Positions 6,439 through 12,846 of a DNA stretch of 12,846 nt are shown here, one piece after another; position 1 is the first letter of the stretch; the number at the start of each line of letters is the position of its first letter. A model generated the notes under the pieces. The model ran no database searches. It was not told where the DNA came from and worked only from the letters and a program-made list of their open reading frames with translations. Source of the DNA: Fretibacter sp964410285 (lineage in GTDB: Bacteria; Pseudomonadota; Alphaproteobacteria; Caulobacterales; Maricaulaceae); the NCBI GenBank assembly GCA_964410285.1, contig CAYPFR010000017.1, positions 1 through 12,846 of the forward strand. The letters run 5' to 3'. The position numbers and the translations under genes are program-made.

Positions 6439-9428
6439 TGGCCAAGAAACCTAAGAATATTGATGCCTATGATCACGAGAACTCGCGGCTGAATACGCCT
6501 ACGGCGGAGCTGTCGGGTATTGCGGAGGCTATGGAGGCGACGGCGCCTATGAAGCCTGCGTCTTATAAGCGTGCCTTTCCTCTGGCGGAAGGCGAGACGC
6601 GGGAGCGGAATGAAGATTTTGATCCGCAGATTATTTGGGATGGCGCGGAACTAAAGCTGACGGATGAGCAGATTCAGCAGCTTATAAAAACGGGCCGTGT
6701 TGAACTGGGTCATGCGCAGCTAACATGGCGCGGGAAAGATACGCAGGATTGGTCAGACCTTGTGGTCAATATTCCGCCGATTTATGTGCAGGAAAAAATT
6801 CATCCGCAGGCAATTATTGCAGAGCTGAAACGCGCGACATTGGAGCGCAAAGATGCGGACGCTGTGGCCGCAGGCGAAGCACCGCCCGATTTATTTGCAG
6901 AAAGCTTTGCGCCACTCGACCCAGAAGCGACAACAGAATTTTATCAGCATGATGTCGATTGGGCGAACCGCCTCATCCTTGGCGATAGTCTGCAAGTCAT
7001 GGCGAGCCTTGCGGAGCGCGAACGCCTGCGTGGTAAAGTGCAATGTATCTATTTCGACCCACCCTATGGGATTAAGTTTAATTCCAATTGGCAAGTAAGC
7101 ACCATGTCAAGGGATGTCAGCGATGGCAAACTTGATAGCGCAACCCGTGAACCGGAACAGATGAAAGCCTTTCGCGATACATGGAAAGACGGGATCCATT
7201 CTTACTTGACCTATTTGCGGGATCGTATGACCGTAGCTCGCGACCTACTGACGGAAAGCGGAAGCATTTTTCTACAAATTGGGGACGAAAATATTCATCG
7301 AGTGCGGGCGCTCATGGATGAAGTTTTTGGGGAACAAAATTTTGTAGCATGTGTAATCGTTCAAACTGCACCTTATGCAACCAGCACATATCTGCCTTCA
7401 GTTCAAAACTACTTACTATGGTATGCGAAGGATTATAAAAAATTGAAATACCGCGAGCTGTTCAAGGATAAAGAAGATATTTCAAGTCTACATCTTTACC
7501 GCAACGTGCTATCCAATGATGGTGTTTCCAAATCTTCTTTTACTGGTGAAGGGGGGCGCGCAGAGTTTCTAAAACGTTATCGCCTCGTTTCTTTGATTTC
7601 TCCCGGTGCTTCTTCAACAAAGGATGAGATTAATTATGGTGGAGAGATTTATTCTCCCGGCACCTCAAGTCATTGGAAAGTAAAACTTGACAATATTGAG
7701 AGAGTAGCGCGTGCCTCTCGAATTCAGAAAACAAAAAGTTCAGTTCAATTTCGGAGCTTTATTGGGGATTTTCCTATCTCTATTCGTCACAACATTTGGA
7801 CAGATACTATCACTGGAAGCTTTACGGATGATAAGGTTTACGTCGTTCAAACTAACTCGAAGGTAATAGAACGCTGCATTCTAATGGCCACCGACCCCGG
7901 CGACCTAGTCCTTGATCCGACTTGCGGTTCAGGTACCACCGCCACAGTTGCCGAACAATGGGGACGGCGTTGGGTGACCATTGATACATCGCGGGTTGCA
8001 CTGGCTCTGGCGCGCACACGGGTGATGAGTGCTCGTTATCCTTACTATCATTTAGCAGATAGTCCCGAGGGCCGCGAAGCAGAAATGAAACTGACGGGTA
8101 AGCCTCTGCCCGAAATCAAAACCCACGGCGATATTCGTCAAGGCTTCGTTTATGAGCGAGCGCCGCATATTATGCTCAAGACGATCGCCAATAACGCCGA
8201 GATTGATATTATCTGGGAGAGTGCAGAAGAAACTCTCAAACCTTTACGCGAAGCTATGACAGCGAAGCTCCCCGCAGGCTGGCTTGAGGCTTTTCGCGCA
8301 GAGCAAAACTACGATGTTGAAGTCAGTCCTGAAATTGAAGAATGGGAAATCCCACGTGCGTGTCCAGAAGGTTGGCCTGCTGATATTCACAAAGATTTTT
8401 GGGATCAACGCATTGCTCGCCAAACTAAGATTGATGAGAGCATTGCTCGCGCCGCCGATGTGGACATGCTTTATGATCGTCCGATTGAGGATAAAAGCAA
8501 AGTCCGTGTTGCAGGGCCGTTCACCGTAGAAAGCCTCTCGCCACACCGCATTGTTCCCATGGACGACCAAGAAGATGAAATTTTGGAAAATCTAAATCCT
8601 GTGGAACGCGCCCGCCGCGAAAGCCTGTTGGTTGAGGATGTGGATTATGTGAATGTCATTCTAGAAAATCTGCGCAGTCACGGCGCGCAGCAAGGCAATA
8701 AGGATGAGCGCATAGATTTTGTCGATGTCGTGAATTGGAACGGTGATGACCTCCATGCCGAGGGCGTGTTTATCGAAACCAGCGAGAGCGGCGAGGAAGT
8801 GCAGCGCCGCGTGGGAATTCAAATTGGGCCTGAATATGGCTCGCTTCGCCGCGCCGACATTGCAGCCGCGGCGCGTGAGGCGCATGAGGCGGGTTTTGAT
8901 ATGCTGCTCTCTTGCGCCTTTGCTTTTGACGCTCATGCGTCCGATTTGAACAAGCTCGGACCGCTGCGCATCTTAAAAGCAAAGATGAATCCTGATCTGC
9001 ATATGGCCGAAGACCTAAAGAATACCGGCACAGGTAATCTCTTCCTGATTATCGGGGAGCCAGATATTGCCGACCCGAAAGTTTTGCCAGATGGACGGCT
9101 GCAAATTGAGCTACGCGGTATGGATGTCTTCGTGCCCAAGACGGGCGAGATCCGTTCAAATGAACTGAAAGACATTGCCGCTTGGTTTATCGATACGGAT
9201 TATGACGAGGAGAGCTTCTTCGTCCGTCACGCCTATTTCCTCGGAGGCGGCAGTAGTGACCCCTATAAGAGCCTAAAAACCGCTCTGAAGGCCGAAATCG
9301 ACCAAGAGGCATGGAGCACGCTCTACCGAAATGTCAGCCGCCCATTCGACAGGCCGAAGAATGGCAGGATTGCTATTAAAGTCATCAATCACTTTGGCGA
9401 TGAAGTGATGCGGGTGATGAGCGTCTAG
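6438..9428 (+). CDS. Beta-class site-specific DNA methyltransferase (type III Mod-like) with long C-terminal extension
   Basis: The enzyme should transfer a methyl group from S-adenosylmethionine to an exocyclic amino group; DPPY (residues 207-210) favours N6-adenine. DPPY precedes the AdoMet-binding DPTCGSGT (493-500), so the order is motif IV, target recognition, motif I: beta class, as in type III Mod proteins. NRLILGDSLQVM (177-188) lies just before the catalytic domain. The target recognition region should fall between about 280 and 490, and its DNA is conspicuously AT-richer than its flanks. After the methylase core, residues about 560-996 form a large extension I cannot assign, making the protein much longer than typical Mod (about 650). 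The start ATG overlaps the upstream TAA by one base (TAATG), implying translational coupling. It presumably protects host DNA from the neighbouring nucleases. Certainty is high for the enzyme class and low for the recognition site. Confidence 0.92.
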   Translation: MAKKPKNIDAYDHENSRLNTPTAELSGIAEAMEATAPMKPASYKRAFPLAEGETRERNEDFDPQIIWDGAELKLTDEQIQQLIKTGRVELGHAQLTWRGKDTQDWSDLVVNIPPIYVQEKIHPQAIIAELKRATLERKDADAVAAGEAPPDLFAESFAPLDPEATTEFYQHDVDWANRLILGDSLQVMASLAERERLRGKVQCIYFDPPYGIKFNSNWQVSTMSRDVSDGKLDSATREPEQMKAFRDTWKDGIHSYLTYLRDRMTVARDLLTESGSIFLQIGDENIHRVRALMDEVFGEQNFVACVIVQTAPYATSTYLPSVQNYLLWYAKDYKKLKYRELFKDKEDISSLHLYRNVLSNDGVSKSSFTGEGGRAEFLKRYRLVSLISPGASSTKDEINYGGEIYSPGTSSHWKVKLDNIERVARASRIQKTKSSVQFRSFIGDFPISIRHNIWTDTITGSFTDDKVYVVQTNSKVIERCILMATDPGDLVLDPTCGSGTTATVAEQWGRRWVTIDTSRVALALARTRVMSARYPYYHLADSPEGREAEMKLTGKPLPEIKTHGDIRQGFVYERAPHIMLKTIANNAEIDIIWESAEETLKPLREAMTAKLPAGWLEAFRAEQNYDVEVSPEIEEWEIPRACPEGWPADIHKDFWDQRIARQTKIDESIARAADVDMLYDRPIEDKSKVRVAGPFTVESLSPHRIVPMDDQEDEILENLNPVERARRESLLVEDVDYVNVILENLRSHGAQQGNKDERIDFVDVVNWNGDDLHAEGVFIETSESGEEVQRRVGIQIGPEYGSLRRADIAAAAREAHEAGFDMLLSCAFAFDAHASDLNKLGPLRILKAKMNPDLHMAEDLKNTGTGNLFLIIGEPDIADPKVLPDGRLQIELRGMDVFVPKTGEIRSNELKDIAAWFIDTDYDEESFFVRHAYFLGGGSSDPYKSLKTALKAEIDQEAWSTLYRNVSRPFDRPKNGRIAIKVINHFGDEVMRVMSV

Positions 9429-9430
9429 GG

Positions 9431-10456
9431 ATGGATTACAGCCTTTCATGTTGGTATTTAAACGCTCGCAGAATCCGCGAGCTTACGGGAGACATGGCTA
9501 CAGATCACCCAAAAGAAGTTCAGAAGTCTCATGGGCAAATGGCATATTTAGGCGAGATTAGTTCTCTTAGAAGAGATGTTTTGAGATGGTTGAAGAAGAA
9601 TAATCCACCTACTTTTGAGATGCTTGTTGCAGAAAACAAATTAGCGCCGGGAGCCTTTTTCACCCTCCACAGTAGCTTCTATTTCAAAGGTTTGCCTGAT
9701 GTCACCAGTGGAAAACAAAAAATGGCTCATGGGTATGCCAAACTAAAAAACTTGGAGCCTATTAAAAAACTGAATTTTGATTTCTCGCCTGAACATCTCA
9801 CTTCGAATTCATCATGGGTAGAGTTATCAGGAAAAAAGCGAAAATTCATTCTCGCGCATATCTCGGAAGTTAACAAAACTACCGTGCGCTGCACCCCTTA
9901 TGTTCTCGCTGACGTCACCGGCACTTCAAATGAAATTTTTGATAACGATACGCTCTTGATGTCACGTTACATGGAACAGTTTCCAAGTTGCATTGATCAG
10001 TTTTCAGAGATTCGTGAGGTCAAATTTGGACGACGAAAGGCGCACCTAGATGCGCTAAGAGATATCCCCGAGGCAGATGTCAAAAAAGCTTTTGCGGAAA
10101 TTATAAATGAACCGACTGTGCCTAAGGATTGGGGAGGAGAGCAGTCAGATCTATTTACCACACAAATCTCTGTTCTTGGCAAACAGCGAAGTTCCGCCTT
10201 TGCATTCAAAGGTCCTGCCAAATTCCATCCCATGACCATGGCAGATTTGGGCAAAAATGGAGATCAAATAAGTAGGTTATATATGGAGCCCGCTGATGTT
10301 TTGATTTTACAACACTGCCATGAGATCACGCCACCAGTAAGAACAATGATGCGTGCATTCGCCAATCAAGCTGGGAATTTGCGCCAATACTGCATTATAG
10401 ACGGATATGATACCTATAGAATTCTTCGTACTTATAAAAAGTGCGGTTTGAAATGA
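9431..10456 (+). CDS. Unrecognised 341-residue protein of the restriction operon, possibly nuclease-related
   Basis: I do not recognise this family with confidence. The reading frame is intact, in-strand, starts two bases after the methyltransferase stop and ends 19 bp before the helicase gene, so it is very probably a component of the same system. No signal peptide or membrane segment is apparent. The N-terminal 100 residues are basic. The C-terminal third looks most conserved in character: WGGEQSDLFT (234-243), AFAFKGPAKFHPM (256-268), GKNGDQISRLY (274-284), DVLILQHCHEI (289-299) and YCIIDGYDTYRIL (320-332). The acidic residues Glu237/Asp240, Lys260 and Gln279 with beta-strand-like hydrophobic stretches are loosely reminiscent of a divergent PD-(D/E)xK or Mrr-like core, but the expected (D/E)xK is not clean because Ala258 stands where the acid should be. 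A specificity or adaptor subunit is equally possible. An internal ATG at residue 22 is an alternative start. Ribosome site is poor, consistent with coupling. Confidence 0.8.
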   Translation: MDYSLSCWYLNARRIRELTGDMATDHPKEVQKSHGQMAYLGEISSLRRDVLRWLKKNNPPTFEMLVAENKLAPGAFFTLHSSFYFKGLPDVTSGKQKMAHGYAKLKNLEPIKKLNFDFSPEHLTSNSSWVELSGKKRKFILAHISEVNKTTVRCTPYVLADVTGTSNEIFDNDTLLMSRYMEQFPSCIDQFSEIREVKFGRRKAHLDALRDIPEADVKKAFAEIINEPTVPKDWGGEQSDLFTTQISVLGKQRSSAFAFKGPAKFHPMTMADLGKNGDQISRLYMEPADVLILQHCHEITPPVRTMMRAFANQAGNLRQYCIIDGYDTYRILRTYKKCGLK

Positions 10457-10475
10457 GGACTCATTCGAAATTCCT

Positions 10476-12539
10476 ATGAACACTTTTCTCGCCGACACCT
10501 TTCTAGCCGCGCTTACCAAGCTCGACAATCAGTCACAGAAGGCTGCGAAACTAACTGCGTTTGAATTGCAGACCGACCCAACTGGAAAAGGAAAATCTTT
10601 TCACCGAATTACGGCGTCTAAAGAAAAAGACTTTTGGTCAGTGCGGGCCAATCGGGACATTCGAATTATCGTGCATAAGACCGCTGACCGTCTTACGCTG
10701 TGTTATGTGGACCACCATGACGACGCCTATGATTGGGCGTCACGCCGGGTCTTTGAACGACATCCGCGAACGGGTGCGCTGCAAATCGTCGAACTCGTCG
10801 AACAAGTTCGTGAGGTCATAGCCAAGGTTGAAGCGGTGCCTGCTGCTGATTTATTCGTTGAGCCTGCTCCCGCGCCAGAAACCGTTAAGCCTATAATATT
10901 CCCACTCGCCAAGGTCGGCGCAGATAGCTTGCAAGACTATGGCGTGCCTCAAGATTGGGCAGAGCTACTCGTGGTCAGCTCCATGGCAGACGCGCTACAA
11001 GCGGCAGATCACCTACCCGGAGAGGCGGCCGAGGCCGTCAGAGTTTTCCTTGCAGGGGGAGTGCCGGAAGCCCCCGCACCTGCCGAAGCGGTCGAGGCAC
11101 AACGCTTTCGCATGGTCGAACATCGCGACGAATTGGAAGCCGCACTCGAATTCCCATGGGATCGTTGGACTGTCTTTTTACACCCGACACAGCGTCAGTT
11201 TGTGGACGCAGAGTATAATGGCCCTGCTCGCGTGGCGGGGTCTGCGGGCACAGGGAAAACAGTTGTCGCTCTTCACCGTGCTATACAGTTATCGCGTGAT
11301 GAAGCCGCGAATATTTTGCTGACGACTTTCTCTGATCCGCTTGCGAGCGCCCTTAAAGAGAAGCTGAATATACTGAATGGTGGTGAATCCATCGTGCCGC
11401 GCGTGAAGGTCTCGAGCTTTCTTGGACTGGCAAAAGAGCTATATGAGTTAGAGACAGGTAACCGTCCTCGCATGGTTGGAAGAGATGCGATTATTCGTCG
11501 GCTCACCAAGATTGCGCTTGACGACAACCCAACATTTCTCACGAATGAATTTGAGGATGTCATTGATCCTTGGCGCGTCGCAAGCCTTGAGGATTACCGG
11601 AATTTGAAGCGGACAGGACGCCGCTCGCGCATAGGCCAACGCCGAAGAGAACTTATCTGGCCATGGTTTGAACAGCTACGCGAAGGCATGAAAGCACGGC
11701 ATGAACTCACCGAGGCGCAACTTTTTGCTTGGGTTGAAGACCTTTATAAAGGACGTGAACGAAAGCCGTTTACGCATATTATTGTCGATGAAGCGCAGGA
11801 CCTTGGCGTGCCTGAACTTCGCTTTTTGGCTGCGCTGACACCGGAAGGCGGCAACCGCCTATTCTTTGCAGGAGACTTAGGCCAGCGCATTTTTAAGCTT
11901 CCATTCTCATGGAAGTCTTTGGGGATAGATGTGCGAGGACGATCAGGCACACTCAAAGTAAATTATCGCACGTCGCATCAAATCCGCGAGCAGCTAGATA
12001 GACTTCTTCCGGAAAAACTTTCTGATTTAGATGGCCTAGAAGAAGATCGCTCCGGCACGATTAGTGTCTTTAATGGACCTGTACCTGAGGCTATTTCATG
12101 TGCGGACCAAGCTGGTGAGACAAAGAAGGTTTCAGACTGGGTGAAGGCTCGGTTGGACGCTGGTATTGTTCCTGAGGAAATTGGTCTCATCGTTCGTTCA
12201 GAAGCCCAGCTGACCCGCGCGCAAGCCGTTGCTGATACGCTCGATTTATCAGTACAAGCATTGCTGGGAGAGGCTAGACCGCGAGCGGGCTTGCTTTCTG
12301 TCGGTGTCATGCAGCTAGCAAAAGGTTTGGAGTTTCGCGCGGTAGCTGTGATTGCGTGCGACGCAGAAATTGTCCCCCTTGAGAGCCGCGTTGAAGGTGC
12401 CGAGACACAAGATGACCTTGATGAAATTTGGCAAACAGAACGCCAACTTCTTTATGTTGCCGCTACACGAGCGAGAGAAAATCTACTGCTCTCTGGCGTT
12501 TCTCCTGTGAGTGAATACTTCGACGACCTCGTTACTTAG
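10476..12539 (+). CDS. UvrD/Rep-like superfamily 1 helicase with N-terminal RelE/ParE-like domain
   Basis: A superfamily 1A helicase core begins near residue 235: Walker A GSAGTGKT (255-262), motif II DEAQD (438-442), motif III GDLGQR (466-471), NYRTS (496-500), motif V-like GVMQLAKGLEF (610-620) and motif VI LLYVAATRAREN (658-669). All the main ATPase motifs are present, so it should be an active 3'-5' DNA translocase. Residues 1-95 resemble a RelE/ParE toxin fold: FWSVRANRDIRIIV (53-66) with Arg57, Arg60 and Arg63, then LCYVDHHDDAYDWA (75-88), like the usual Arg-rich strand and final strand of that fold. Alanine/proline-rich stretches (about 120-137 and 195-206) act as linkers. At 687 residues it is near UvrD size despite the extra domain. 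A GAGGA (10455-10459) overlaps the upstream stop but is 16 nt from the start. It is the last gene of the block. Whether the RelE-like part is a nuclease or a docking domain is unknown. Confidence 0.88.
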   Translation: MNTFLADTFLAALTKLDNQSQKAAKLTAFELQTDPTGKGKSFHRITASKEKDFWSVRANRDIRIIVHKTADRLTLCYVDHHDDAYDWASRRVFERHPRTGALQIVELVEQVREVIAKVEAVPAADLFVEPAPAPETVKPIIFPLAKVGADSLQDYGVPQDWAELLVVSSMADALQAADHLPGEAAEAVRVFLAGGVPEAPAPAEAVEAQRFRMVEHRDELEAALEFPWDRWTVFLHPTQRQFVDAEYNGPARVAGSAGTGKTVVALHRAIQLSRDEAANILLTTFSDPLASALKEKLNILNGGESIVPRVKVSSFLGLAKELYELETGNRPRMVGRDAIIRRLTKIALDDNPTFLTNEFEDVIDPWRVASLEDYRNLKRTGRRSRIGQRRRELIWPWFEQLREGMKARHELTEAQLFAWVEDLYKGRERKPFTHIIVDEAQDLGVPELRFLAALTPEGGNRLFFAGDLGQRIFKLPFSWKSLGIDVRGRSGTLKVNYRTSHQIREQLDRLLPEKLSDLDGLEEDRSGTISVFNGPVPEAISCADQAGETKKVSDWVKARLDAGIVPEEIGLIVRSEAQLTRAQAVADTLDLSVQALLGEARPRAGLLSVGVMQLAKGLEFRAVAVIACDAEIVPLESRVEGAETQDDLDEIWQTERQLLYVAATRARENLLLSGVSPVSEYFDDLVT

Positions 12540-12608
12540 ACTCAGCCAAAGGGCCATCAACTCCGCACATAACTGCAACCACCGAGCAGGCGTCCTCGCC
12601 GGACAGGC

Positions 12609-12644
12609 AGGCTATTCGCTTTACGCTTACGCTACGAATAGCCT
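12609..12644. repeat. 10-bp perfect inverted repeat with TTACGC-repeat loop
   Basis: The arms AGGCTATTCG (12609-12618) and CGAATAGCCT (12635-12644) pair perfectly around a 16-nt loop. The loop itself holds two tandem TTACGC units followed by TACG (12621-12636, running into the right arm). No T-run follows on either strand, which argues against a rho-independent terminator. It could be a REP-like element, an RNA 3'-end stabilising hairpin for the operon transcript, or a protein site. Confidence 0.6.
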
Positions 12645-12722
12645 AAAGCTTAGCGGGAGAAAGCTAGAATTGAGAATTTCCCAAAAACTGCCCGTATGGT
12701 GCGAATTGTGGTAACAATAATC

Positions 12723-12775
12723 AGTCTATTGACAATTTAGGGCCAATTAAGTAATTGAAATATATAGACTAATTG
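12723..12775. repeat. AT-rich inverted repeats and CAATTA half-sites
   Basis: AGTCTAT (12723-12729) is repeated inverted as ATAGACT (12764-12770). Inside lies CAATTA-AG-TAATTG (12744-12757), a 6-bp palindrome with a 2-bp centre. Related half-sites are CAATTT (12733-12738) and TAATTG (12770-12775). A perfect TTGACA (12729-12734) is present, but the hexamer 17 bp downstream (TAATTG) is a poor -10. This may be an operator or recombination arm region; a promoter is possible but weak. Confidence 0.4.
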
Positions 12776-12778
12776 TTT

Positions 12779-12805
12779 CCGGGTCTTGTCGTCCCCGGTG
12801 CGCCA
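12779..12805 (+). other. tRNA-3'-end-like motif, possible attachment-site remnant
   Basis: CCGGTGCGCCA (12795-12805) reads like the acceptor strand, discriminator G and CCA of a tRNA, most like some tRNA-Arg genes. Upstream bases do not form a T-arm: there is no TTCRA loop at the right distance and no matching T-stem, so this is not a tRNA gene. A short tRNA 3'-end copy at an island end is the usual mark of tyrosine-integrase insertion. A competing view is a small hairpin, CCGGG (12779-12783) with CCCGG (12794-12798). No matching direct repeat occurs elsewhere in the window. Confidence 0.22.
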
Positions 12806-12846
12806 TTAATTTCTTTTGATTATTACTGTTGACCCTGAAATTTCCT

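Larger units (their letters stand above)
12540..12846. other. Non-coding 3' flank of the operon
   Basis: I see no credible gene here. A 67-codon frame at 12511-12714 overlaps the end of the helicase gene out of frame and has no ribosome site or recognisable features. The stretch holds a strong inverted repeat, a cluster of CAATTA/TAATTG half-sites and a tRNA-3'-end-like motif, listed separately. There is no hairpin followed by a clear T-run, so no confident intrinsic terminator for the operon. Confidence 0.7.

Noticed and set aside
7551..7556. G6 tract in the methyltransferase recognition region as a phase-variation switch
   Set aside because: Six Gs is short for slippage-driven switching in a gene that is otherwise intact, and it codes plain Gly-Gly; phase-variable mod genes usually carry longer repeats.
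1452..9428. Classification as BREX, DISARM or a type I system
   Set aside because: No PglZ, BrxC, DrmA/B or HsdS-like gene is present; the methylase is beta class and the motor-nuclease is type III Res-like.
12511..12714. 67-codon open frame at the 3' end
   Set aside because: It starts inside the helicase gene in another frame, has no ribosome site, and runs through the hairpin repeat; composition does not look coding.

Overview
The window looks like a chromosomal defence or restriction island from a Gram-negative bacterium of moderate G+C. Weak Shine-Dalgarno sequences and mixed codon use would suit a proteobacterium, perhaps an alphaproteobacterium, but no gene here fixes the taxon. All six convincing genes lie on the + strand. 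No integrase, transposase, CRISPR array, rRNA gene or complete tRNA gene is visible.

Layout. Positions 1-191 are a compact regulatory-looking leader with three 10-bp tandem repeats and two near-identical interrupted palindromes, the second ending one base before a class II-type Fic protein gene (192-1358). A 93-bp gap with a plausible promoter follows. Then comes a tightly packed five-gene block: a type III Res-like helicase-nuclease (1452-4514), a GmrSD/DUF262-type NTPase-HNH protein (4516-6438), a 996-residue beta-class DNA methyltransferase (6438-9428), an unrecognised 341-residue protein (9431-10456), and a UvrD-like helicase with a RelE/ParE-like N-terminus (10476-12539). Gene joints are -1 to +19 bp, so co-expression is very likely. 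Positions 12540-12846 hold no credible gene but contain a strong inverted repeat, AT-rich operator-like half-sites and a short tRNA-3'-end-like motif that could mark an island border.

How the parts may work together. The methyltransferase would mark self DNA. The Res-like protein supplies translocation or unwinding plus PD-(D/E)xK cleavage. The DUF262-HNH protein adds a second, NTP-dependent nuclease of the kind usually seen in modification-dependent restriction, and the UvrD-like enzyme may process or unwind DNA ends. The 341-residue protein is an unassigned component. The set resembles a type III restriction-modification system in its Mod/Res pair, but gene order (res first), the inserted DUF262-HNH gene, the methyltransferase's roughly 430-residue C-terminal extension and the two downstream genes do not match the classical mod-res layout. 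The most interesting reading is a composite, multi-nuclease defence operon next to a Fic gene. Function is inferred from motifs and context only; no database search was possible.
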